From contig CAYRJN010000111.1 of assembly GCA_964424545.1 (NCBI GenBank), positions 1 to 12,670 on the forward strand: a stretch of 12,670 nt of DNA. Direction: 5' to 3'. The notes under the pieces were generated by a model that searched no databases, was not told the DNA's origin, and was given only the letters and a program-made list of their open reading frames with translations. The stretch is from JAUVIB01 sp964424545 (GTDB lineage Bacteria > Calditrichota > Calditrichia > Calditrichales > Calditrichaceae). The translations under genes were made by a program, and so were the position numbers. Each line of letters opens with the position of its first letter. Position 1 is the stretch's first letter. This document shows positions 1 to 7,341 of the stretch, one piece after another.

Positions 1-1116
1 TAATTTAAGATTTATTTTTTTTGAAGCGGCGGCATCCCAAACGATTACATCGGGTTTAAATTCCTTTATTTTAGCCAAAGTATCGTCTTCCGCCCTTATT
101 TCCTGTATCGATTTTATTTCTCCCTTCTCTTTTAAGCTCATTGGCGGTTTGCCGGCATACAGTACGTTTATACCCTCCGCTGAATGACGAACAGGCGGAT
201 ATAGGGCTTTGGGAATGCCGTCTCTGTCTATTAGCTTAATAATATGTTGTTTTTCAAGCAAGGTAAAATAATATACGGCCAACCATTCTTCGAGTTTCCC
301 CTGTTCGGCAAGCTCCGCGACGCTTGAGCGGTTATCAATTAGATTAAAATAATATTGTTTGCGCATATCCGAAGAATCAATAACCGAATTACGCCTTTTA
401 AAGGGAATCATAGTTAACGTTTTATCAAACTTGCTATTCAGTTCTTTATAATAAATAAGGCGTTCAAAAATATCCGTTTCTACATTCTTATTTAAGCATA
501 ATCCCGTTCTTTTTCGATATAAAAATTCGCCCTTTGCATGATTTATTAGATAATAAAGAGCCGCTTCTCCTTCAATATTTCCAACAGATGCAAAGCACAC
601 GTCCCCGCTATCCGTTATTATTTTTGCCTTATTCCGTTCAAACGCCATTTCCGCGCTTTTATAGGTCATTTTTAAGTGCTTTAAAAGCTTCTCTAATGAA
701 AGACGCGCCAAATTTACCTTTTGCTCCGCATTCAAAGCCGTTAATTTGTTAATCTCCTCAATGGCAACAATGTCGGCCTCCACGCGCACAACCGACGTTT
801 CATATCCGCTATTTTTAAGAATGTAATCAAATACACCGAGAGAATAAGCCAAATTTAAATCCTCATCCCGTCCGTATTCGGAGAGTATGACAACGGGAAA
901 GGCCTTATCTCGTCGTAATTGTTGGATAAAATCATAGCCCGAAACCGCAGGCAACTTCATTTCCATAATCAACAGCTCCGGCGCGCCTTTATCATGTATG
1001 GCAATGAGCGCTTCCATAGGGATTGATACGGCGGTTACGTCATGTCCCGTTTTTTGTAATCGATCGCTTAACTTTGCCGAATAGGCCGTGTCGCCGTCAA
1101 GGATTAATATTCGCAT
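1..1116 (-). CDS. Receiver-domain signalling protein with degenerate phospho-acceptor and DUF4388-like domain (partial, 3' end off window)
   Basis: I read this frame codon by codon: 372 codons are open from ATG at 1116 to the left edge with no stop, so the C-terminus lies outside. Residues 1-110 form a CheY-like receiver: MRILILDGD at the N-terminus, PELLIMEMKLP at 46-56, S79 at the conserved Thr/Ser position and K101 (YILKN) at the conserved Lys. The site of phosphorylation is Glu (E52) instead of Asp, and the usual acidic pair is D7-G8. Residues about 133-222 resemble DUF4388/PATAN regions (GNIEGEAALYYL, then KGEF). From about 316 a second receiver-like fold begins, with strand INVLYAG and PDVIVWD at 355-361, placing D361 at the acceptor position but without an acidic pair. 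No DNA-binding domain is visible. AGGAT lies 8-13 bases upstream of the ATG. Only 14 bases separate it from the upstream glycosidase stop, so co-transcription is likely. Predicted cytoplasmic. The receiver assignment is strong, the DUF4388 one moderate. Confidence 0.8.
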   Translation of the reverse strand, partial: MRILILDGDTAYSAKLSDRLQKTGHDVTAVSIPMEALIAIHDKGAPELLIMEMKLPAVSGYDFIQQLRRDKAFPVVILSEYGRDEDLNLAYSLGVFDYILKNSGYETSVVRVEADIVAIEEINKLTALNAEQKVNLARLSLEKLLKHLKMTYKSAEMAFERNKAKIITDSGDVCFASVGNIEGEAALYYLINHAKGEFLYRKRTGLCLNKNVETDIFERLIYYKELNSKFDKTLTMIPFKRRNSVIDSSDMRKQYYFNLIDNRSSVAELAEQGKLEEWLAVYYFTLLEKQHIIKLIDRDGIPKALYPPVRHSAEGINVLYAGKPPMSLKEKGEIKSIQEIRAEDDTLAKIKEFKPDVIVWDAAASKKINLKL

Positions 1117-1130
1117 ATATTATTATCCTG

Positions 1131-4100
1131 TTATTTAATATCCGTTTTTGTTAAAAAATATTCGCCGCTTATCTCCTGTTTTTCAAAGTCGGGCCCGCTC
1201 CATGAAACTTTCAGCTCTTGTCCTCCGCCGGCCTGAAAATAATGTACTTCGATAAAATGAACCCCTTTTTCGATATGCACTTTTTTAGAAACCTCTTTAA
1301 ATCCGTGTGGCAAATCGTTATCAATTAACAATTCGTTATCAAAAAAGAGTTTGCTACCGTCGTTCGAAGCACAGAAAAAATAGTAATCGCCCGTCTTATT
1401 TACTTTCAAAAAGCCGTGCATCTTTAACGCATAGTGATCTTTATTGGTCTTAATTAAATCTAACCTGAATTGTTTAATCGTTCCCGACCGGTTCGGCTGC
1501 ATTCCAAAAAAATCGGGGATTCTTTCCCAATGTCCGATATAATAATCATAGTGAATTTCGGGATGCAGCTCAACTTTTTTATATTTACCTACGGCAACAT
1601 CGCTCGGAATACACTCATCGTGAAAGGCTCTTGCTTTTAAAACGGCTCCTTTATTGAGCTCTATCGGTTGCGAATAGAGCGAGGAAGATCGCTGCGGATC
1701 GCCTCCGTCAAGCGTATAATGAATATCGGCGTCCAGCATATCATCATACAAACGCACCAAAATTTTATCATAAAAATTATTATACTTCGTCATCTTAGGT
1801 TTCGGTGTTTTTAACTGACCTAATTTTTTTACCGATATTTTACTGGAAATGTTTCTCCAATAAGAACGCGCCTTTATTATACCTTGTTTATATTGTTTAA
1901 ATATTCCGACATATTCGGTACTTTTTTTATCCGGCTCGCGGCCGTCCGTGGAATAATATATAACGGTATAAGGTTCGGATTTTTCAATACTGACGTTACC
2001 GAGATAGTTGCGACGGATCATCGGCTGTGAAATTACAGGCAATGAGAGGCGGGCAATCTCCGCCGCCTTACCCATATCCGATTGAAAGGGGTGGATACTG
2101 AAACTGAAAGAAAAGGGCTCCGCTTTTACTTTATACTGCGAAAGGATCTCGGGACCGCAAGAAGCATTTCCCAGACCGCGTTGTTTGGCGTCGATCGTTA
2201 AGTAAACATTTTCCCGCGGAATTAACGTATTGGTATGTGTCGCTTGAGCGAAATCCTCTTCGGTATAATGCAAAGCCGTCATGGCAAAAGGAGACGAATG
2301 TTTTACAACCATTAGCCCCGTTCCGTCTTGCGCCGATACCATACACCAGCGCACATCCTGTTTTGAACCGTTGCTTTGCGGCTTAATATAGGGCACATAT
2401 TGCTCGCTCACCGTACTATTATATAATCCGACCGCTGCGCCGCTTTTACGATCGCTGTAATTTTCATGGGGACCTCGACCGTACCATGTGAGATTTTCGA
2501 AATCTTTACTTACCTCAAACATCAGGCCGACACGCGGCAGAGTAGGCAAATTGCCGAAAGGGTTAATCTGGTTATCTATAAAAATATCGCCGTTATTTAA
2601 AATTGTGTAAATACAGCGATAATCAAATCCCGCTCCGTTTTTACCCTTATATTTGGTGCGCACATCAACGCACGTCAAACTATTTTTATCTTTATCAACC
2701 TGAAAGGAAAGCGTTTCGCGTTTAAGCTCATTCAATCCGGCATCAAGCCAATCACTTTTCACTCGCGTATCATTATCCACCGGGGCCCGGTATACCGTCA
2801 AGCGAGGATTGTCCGACTGTGTAAAAAATTCTTTCCCGTTAAATCGATAGGAAATAATTCCTCCGCTCTCTTTGCTAAATTCAATATGATATGTATCGCC
2901 CGTAATGGCTACTTTTTCATCCGTTTCATTAACCTGCATATTTTTATCCGCCTGCAGATTTACGAATGCCGGAGCTTTAAATACGGGAATTTTCAACTCT
3001 TCCCAGGCTACTTCAAACCCTTTGTCGGCCCATAATGATTTTTCCGTTGTATAAAAACGGATTTTGAGCCAATATTCCGCACCGGCTCGGGCAGTAATAT
3101 TTTGTACGGGAATTTTTATTTCCTTACTTTTACCCGGCTTAAGATTAACTTTTCCCAAATTTCCCTTTTGAATTACGATACCGTCTTCCAAAATTTCCCA
3201 TCGGCATGAATAATGATTCAAATTCGTAAAATTATATCGATTATTTAGACGCACTTTACCTTTTTTAAGATCAACGCCCGTAACGGCAACATATTGGTAG
3301 ACCTTTTTTACTTCCCACATTTTGGGCGATATCCTACGATCGGGAAAAATGAGACCGTTCAAACAAAAATTGCCGTCACTCGGCGTGCCTTCCGGTCCGA
3401 AATCGCCGCCGTAAGCAAAATACGCCCTGCCCTTTTTATCCTTTTTCAATATGCCCTGATCCACCCAGTCCCACACACAAGCGCCGATCAGCGATTTCTG
3501 ATTATATATTACGTCCCAATACTCTTTCATATTACCGCAGCCGTTACCCATAGAATGTACATACTCACAGATAAAATAGGGCTTCTGATTTCCGCCTTGC
3601 GCGTATTCCACTAAATCGCTGATTTTGGGATACATGACGCTGTAAACATCCCCCGCTTCATTATAGCCCTCATAGTGTACCGGTCTCGAGGGATCGACCT
3701 GATGGATATAATCGCGCATAATTATAAAATTTTCTCCCGCTCCCGCTTCATTCCCCAATGACCACATCACCACGCTGGGATGATTTTTATCCCGTTGTAC
3801 CATGCTTTTAATTCGATCCAAGGCCGCTTCGCGCCATTTGGGATTGCTGCGTGGCAAAATACCGTTAGCTCCGTGAGATTCCACATTCCCCTCATCAACC
3901 ACATAAATGCCGTATTGATCGCACAGTTCATACCATTTGGGATTATTTGGATAATGCGAAGTCCTTACACAATTCAGATTAAAGCGTTTCATCAGCTTTA
4001 TATCTTTAACCATCATTTCATAAGGAATCGCCCTTCCGTATCGGGGATCGTGCTCATGACGATCCGTCCCTTTAAATTTCACCGAAACCCCGTTGATAAA

Positions 4101-5189
4101 AAATTGCCGGTCTTTTAATTCTATCTTCCTAAAACCGAATTTTGTCGTCGCCGTTTGAATGGTATTGTCCTGATCGTCTTTAAGGACGAGTACAAGTTGA
4201 TATAAATTAGGCGTTTCCGCCGTCCATTTTAAGGGATTTTTTACTCTTTGCCTGATTTTTACCTTCGTTTCTGCGTCTTTTACCGGCGTCATCAAGGAAG
4301 TGTGCCTATCAATATTAAGAAGACGTCCCTCTGTATCGTAAAGGAACGTTTCGATTTTATACTTCTTTTTCGCTTTTAATGCGCTGTTTTTCACTTTAAT
4401 CTCCAAAGTCAAATCAGCGTCTTTATATTGCTCGTCAAGATCGGTTTTTACAAAAAAATCGCGTATATAAACCTTTGGCATGGAAAACAGATACACATCG
4501 CGAAAAATACCGCTTAAGCGCCACATATCCTGATCTTCCATATAACTGCCGTCCGACCAACGATAAACCTCAACGGCCAATATATTTTGGCCCTTCTTCA
4601 GATAAGAAGTCAGGTTAAATTCAGCCGGCGTCATACTGCCCTGACTGTAACTGACTTTTTCACCGTTCAGCCAGATATAAAAAGCCGATTTAACCCCGTC
4701 AAAATGTATAAACACCTCACGACCGTCCCAATCGTCGGGGATAATTATATTACGACGATAGGACCCAACCGGATTGTTATCATTAGGGATATAAGGCGGA
4801 TCAACCTTTACAAAAGGATATTTCACATTAACATAGATGGGAATGCCGTAACCGTACATCTGCCAGTTTCCCGGAACAGGAATTTCATCCCAACCGCTCA
4901 CATCATAATCGGATTTATAAAAATCACGCGGACGGTCGGCGGGTTTGGACGCCCAATGAAATTTCCACCTACCGTTTAAGGATAAATAATACGGCGATTT
5001 ATCCCATTGATTCAGCTTAGCCTCTTCCACATTAGCATAAGGGATAAACGTATTGTGCGGCGCTTCTTTATTAATACCGAAAATTTCGGAATTTTCCCAG
5101 TCGTGCGCTACTTTCGTTTTCTGAGCGCAAGAAGAGAAAATGAGAGCAATAAGCATCAATATAAATGGGATTATTAATTTCTTTTGCAT
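1131..5189 (-). CDS. Glycoside hydrolase family 2 beta-galactosidase-like lipoprotein with chitobiase-type and PA14 C-terminal domains
   Basis: Predicted exo-acting glycosidase of LacZ type, 1352 residues; LacZ itself is about 1020. An open frame extends to 5237, but ATG 5189 is preferred: AAAGGAT sits 7 bases upstream and it starts a lipoprotein signal (MQKKLIIPF, hydrophobic core, then FSSC), so the protein is probably exported and lipid-anchored. Domains in MQKK numbering: sugar-binding and Ig-like GH2 domains to about 350, then the TIM barrel. The acid/base is E481 in WSLGNEAGAG and the nucleophile E542 in ICEYVHSMGNG, both closely matching LacZ. A LacZ domain-5-like region follows (WYGRGPHENYSDR, about 902-914). 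Extra modules are two chitobiase/hexosaminidase C-terminal-like repeats (YYSTDGREP about 1078; HYTLDGGDP about 1157) and a PA14-like domain from about 1215 to the end (CASNDGSKLFFDNELL), both plausibly carbohydrate binding. The catalytic class is secure. The substrate is not: galactoside is the default, but glucuronide, mannoside or other GH2 activities remain possible. It lies 52 bases after the nucleoside hydrolase. Confidence 0.95.
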   Translation of the reverse strand: MQKKLIIPFILMLIALIFSSCAQKTKVAHDWENSEIFGINKEAPHNTFIPYANVEEAKLNQWDKSPYYLSLNGRWKFHWASKPADRPRDFYKSDYDVSGWDEIPVPGNWQMYGYGIPIYVNVKYPFVKVDPPYIPNDNNPVGSYRRNIIIPDDWDGREVFIHFDGVKSAFYIWLNGEKVSYSQGSMTPAEFNLTSYLKKGQNILAVEVYRWSDGSYMEDQDMWRLSGIFRDVYLFSMPKVYIRDFFVKTDLDEQYKDADLTLEIKVKNSALKAKKKYKIETFLYDTEGRLLNIDRHTSLMTPVKDAETKVKIRQRVKNPLKWTAETPNLYQLVLVLKDDQDNTIQTATTKFGFRKIELKDRQFFINGVSVKFKGTDRHEHDPRYGRAIPYEMMVKDIKLMKRFNLNCVRTSHYPNNPKWYELCDQYGIYVVDEGNVESHGANGILPRSNPKWREAALDRIKSMVQRDKNHPSVVMWSLGNEAGAGENFIIMRDYIHQVDPSRPVHYEGYNEAGDVYSVMYPKISDLVEYAQGGNQKPYFICEYVHSMGNGCGNMKEYWDVIYNQKSLIGACVWDWVDQGILKKDKKGRAYFAYGGDFGPEGTPSDGNFCLNGLIFPDRRISPKMWEVKKVYQYVAVTGVDLKKGKVRLNNRYNFTNLNHYSCRWEILEDGIVIQKGNLGKVNLKPGKSKEIKIPVQNITARAGAEYWLKIRFYTTEKSLWADKGFEVAWEELKIPVFKAPAFVNLQADKNMQVNETDEKVAITGDTYHIEFSKESGGIISYRFNGKEFFTQSDNPRLTVYRAPVDNDTRVKSDWLDAGLNELKRETLSFQVDKDKNSLTCVDVRTKYKGKNGAGFDYRCIYTILNNGDIFIDNQINPFGNLPTLPRVGLMFEVSKDFENLTWYGRGPHENYSDRKSGAAVGLYNSTVSEQYVPYIKPQSNGSKQDVRWCMVSAQDGTGLMVVKHSSPFAMTALHYTEEDFAQATHTNTLIPRENVYLTIDAKQRGLGNASCGPEILSQYKVKAEPFSFSFSIHPFQSDMGKAAEIARLSLPVISQPMIRRNYLGNVSIEKSEPYTVIYYSTDGREPDKKSTEYVGIFKQYKQGIIKARSYWRNISSKISVKKLGQLKTPKPKMTKYNNFYDKILVRLYDDMLDADIHYTLDGGDPQRSSSLYSQPIELNKGAVLKARAFHDECIPSDVAVGKYKKVELHPEIHYDYYIGHWERIPDFFGMQPNRSGTIKQFRLDLIKTNKDHYALKMHGFLKVNKTGDYYFFCASNDGSKLFFDNELLIDNDLPHGFKEVSKKVHIEKGVHFIEVHYFQAGGGQELKVSWSGPDFEKQEISGEYFLTKTDIK

Positions 5190-5241
5190 AACCAAATCCT
5201 TTATAAATAGAAGAATACACCCTTTACCTCTCGGCAATGGC

Positions 5242-6216
5242 CTACTTGACTAAATTATCGATGTAAAAATTCATAAATTTATTACGTTCGGGTTGGAAAC
5301 AAACTTTTACGTCTTTCCCCCTCTTATTATCAATTTTTGTAAAACCCTTATTATCAACGATTAGCTTTAATGTTTTGATCGAATGAAAAAATTTTCCCGG
5401 CTCAACCGCCTCCGCCGCCGCCAATTGGTCGTGCAAGGTCATTCTTGACTGAGGCGATTGGGCCCATAGGCGGTACAGACATTCAAGCGATTGCGTTAAC
5501 GATGATTTTCTTTTTCTCACTCTATCTCTTTCTTTATCGGATAAAGTAATATACGTCGTTGCATCCAAAGGGACAATAGTCAAAGGCAATCCGGCTGCGT
5601 AAACCAATTGGGCATCTTCAAGAGACTGCACAACATTCCACTCTGCAATGGGAGCGGGTGACCAAACACTGGAATAAATATTTCCGCTCATTAATACAAC
5701 GCGTTTTACTAAATTTTTCAGATTCGCTTCTTTGCGCAGGGCGTCCGCAATATTTTCCAACGGACCCACGGCAAGCAACACAACTTCTCCCGGATATTTT
5801 TTTACCGTTTTTACAATAAAATCCGCCGCCGATTCTTTAACGGGGTTAATTTTATCAAAATCTTCCGCCCAGGAAAATTGATAACTAAACTTATCTGATG
5901 TTTTTCGCCCGACAGCTACCGGTATGTGTTTGTTTCCTGTTTTATAGAGCATTTTACAGGCTATTTTAGCCCTTGCCGATGTATTTCCATGAGCAATTGT
6001 TACCCCGAGAAGTTCAACCCGTTCACTCTGCAGGACAAAACCCAGCGCCCAGGCGTCGTCAATATCGTCCCCGATATCCGTATCCAATATTATTTTTATT
6101 TTTCCGTTACTTATTAAATCGGCTTTTAGAGGCGCGCTTGAATTTAATTCCGTTTGAGCCGATAAAAAACCAAAAGGCAAAACAAATATTAAAATTAACA
6201 AGCTTTTTTTTATCAT
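5242..6216 (-). CDS. Secreted nucleoside hydrolase (inosine-uridine preferring hydrolase family)
   Basis: Hydrolyses the N-glycosidic bond of ribonucleosides to give ribose and free base; the family is calcium dependent. The 324 residues are typical for the family plus a signal. Residues 1-20 (MIKKSLLILIFVLPFGFLSA, followed by Q) are a clear signal peptide with an AxA-like end, so the enzyme probably acts in the periplasm or outside. The metal motif is LDTDIGDDIDDAWAL at 44-58 (D45, D47, D53, D54), in the longer spacing variant compared with DTDPGIDD. N77 (HGNTSARA), AEWN at 191-194 and the C-terminal LHDQLAA with H262 and D263 match known ligand residues. GGAGGT lies 8 bases before the ATG, the strongest ribosome site in the window. 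A TAATTTTG on the same strand (6316-6309) fits the Bacteroidota -7 consensus, but no good -33 box accompanies it, so a private promoter is only possible. Substrate preference cannot be read from the sequence. Confidence 0.93.
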   Translation of the reverse strand: MIKKSLLILIFVLPFGFLSAQTELNSSAPLKADLISNGKIKIILDTDIGDDIDDAWALGFVLQSERVELLGVTIAHGNTSARAKIACKMLYKTGNKHIPVAVGRKTSDKFSYQFSWAEDFDKINPVKESAADFIVKTVKKYPGEVVLLAVGPLENIADALRKEANLKNLVKRVVLMSGNIYSSVWSPAPIAEWNVVQSLEDAQLVYAAGLPLTIVPLDATTYITLSDKERDRVRKRKSSLTQSLECLYRLWAQSPQSRMTLHDQLAAAEAVEPGKFFHSIKTLKLIVDNKGFTKIDNKRGKDVKVCFQPERNKFMNFYIDNLVK

Positions 6217-6333
6217 GATTTTTACCTCCGTTGGTGGTTATTCGATATTATTTATATTCTAAAGCAATGTAATTTCTATCAATCAATTTAATAACGATAT
6301 TTATAATACAAAATTATCATAACACTTATTCTT

Positions 6334-7149
6334 TCAGATTATTATACCCTTGTCAACGCTTGTCGAATGGTCATTGTTTAGAGATTCTTTTATTGTTTCC
6401 AAATCCTGTTTCAAGCGCTGGCTAAACAGAGCAATATCCGAACTGTGTATGATTAAATTAAGGCCTTCGGCCGCCCATTTAATCTGAAATTGAGCATCTT
6501 CGGAAAGATGAATGCCAACCGCTTTTCCCGCCATTCGTACTTTTTTTATGATTAGGCGAAGCGCCTCTTCAAATTTCGGATTCCGATATTCTTCAGGGAA
6601 GCCGAGACTACAGGAGAGATCATGGGGACCGACAATAACGGCATCAACGCCGTTGATTTCCAGTATAGCGTCAAGATTCTGCATGGCGGGAACGCTTTCG
6701 ATATTCAGGATAAGCAAATTGTCCTTATTGCGTTCCTCCAAATAGGCTTGCAATTTTTCTTCTAATTTTTCCCCGTTCAATGCACGGCGCAGTCTTTCAC
6801 CTTTTAAGGGTTTGTATTTAACGGCACCGACCAATTCCATCACCTGTTCCGGCGTCTCAATATAAGGCGCCACAATACCCGCCGCGCCTCCGTCAAGCGC
6901 CTTGCAGGCTTCAAAGGGATCGGGTGAAGGAATGCGCACAAAGGGCGCTATATTCATAGAGGCGTAATAGCGGCACATCGCCGAAAGGGTCATTCTATCG
7001 ATGGGCGTATGTTCCGTATCAAGGAAAACAAAATCCAACCCCGCGTCTTTCAACGCCTCCGGCCAATGGGGCGAAGGAGATACAATAGCTGTTCCGTAAA
7101 TATTTTTCCCATCTCTTATTTTTTCTTTTAGCGTCTTGTTTTGATGCAT
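6334..7149 (-). CDS. HpcH/HpaI family class II aldolase
   Basis: Metal-dependent pyruvate-type aldolase that cleaves 2-keto-3-deoxy sugar acids or 4-hydroxy-2-oxo acids to pyruvate and an aldehyde. It has 271 residues, the usual length, no signal peptide, and is predicted cytoplasmic. The known catalytic set of E. coli HpcH/HpaI (D42, H45, R70, D84, E149, D175) reappears with a constant offset of two: D44 and H47 in FLDTEH, R72 in PFVRIP, D86 in ALDGGAAG, E151 in LNIESVPAM and D177 in VGPHDLS. The loop around 113-128 is diverged from the usual RG-rich segment, which may reflect a different substrate. AAGGA lies a few bases upstream of the ATG. Its place between two glycosidase-type genes suggests it processes a 2-keto-3-deoxy acid derived from a released sugar, for example in the manner of RhmA or GarL; that is inference. 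A citrate lyase beta-like role is less likely given the HpaI residue pattern. Confidence 0.93.
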   Translation of the reverse strand: MHQNKTLKEKIRDGKNIYGTAIVSPSPHWPEALKDAGLDFVFLDTEHTPIDRMTLSAMCRYYASMNIAPFVRIPSPDPFEACKALDGGAAGIVAPYIETPEQVMELVGAVKYKPLKGERLRRALNGEKLEEKLQAYLEERNKDNLLILNIESVPAMQNLDAILEINGVDAVIVGPHDLSCSLGFPEEYRNPKFEEALRLIIKKVRMAGKAVGIHLSEDAQFQIKWAAEGLNLIIHSSDIALFSQRLKQDLETIKESLNNDHSTSVDKGIII

Positions 7150-7341
7150 TTGCTTTCCTTAAAATATATGAACAATATGATATTTTTTATTGGCCGATGT
7201 TTGTGTATTACTGCTCAATTTCTTGTTTTTCTTCCGACTTATCGAAAGGAAACACAAATGGTACAATTGCTTGGGATTGTCACGCCGTCCCGAATTGTTT
7301 TGCAAGGCAAAATTCGACTTTTCGCTCAGACACCATTCATA
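7150..7341. other. 192-base intergenic region with inverted repeats
   Basis: This is the longest gap inside the leftward block. Two neighbouring stem-capable segments occupy 7263-7315, just after the upstream glycosidase stop in the sense of transcription; the remainder (7150-7262) is AT-rich and unremarkable apart from the ribosome site of the aldolase. Plus-strand open frames crossing it lack a ribosome site and a recognisable protein. It could hold a processing site, a weak terminator or a promoter for the aldolase, but no convincing -35/-10 or TTTG/TAnnTTTG pair was found. Confidence 0.5.
7263..7315 (-). repeat. Two adjacent inverted repeats downstream of the GH39-like gene
   Basis: The first pairs ACAATT (7263-7268) with AATTGT (7293-7298) and, inside it, GGGA (7273-7276) with TCCC (7288-7291). 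The second pairs TTTTGC (7298-7303) with GCAAAA (7307-7312) across a 3-base loop, with outer GAATT (7292-7296) able to meet AATTC (7311-7315). They share bases 7292-7298, so they compete with each other. No T-run follows in the leftward direction, so this is not a standard intrinsic terminator. Confidence 0.45.

Noticed and set aside
534..752. Plus-strand open frame of 72 codons
   Set aside because: Lies opposite the receiver protein, which is open over the full 1116 bases and has clear domain signatures; no ribosome site or recognisable product on the plus strand.
3294..4979. Several plus-strand open frames of 106 to 130 codons
   Set aside because: They run antisense to the catalytic and N-terminal parts of the GH2 enzyme, whose motifs are intact, and have no family resemblance.
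5926..6218. Plus-strand open frames opposite the nucleoside hydrolase start
   Set aside because: Antisense to its signal peptide and metal motif; low-complexity composition typical of shadow frames.
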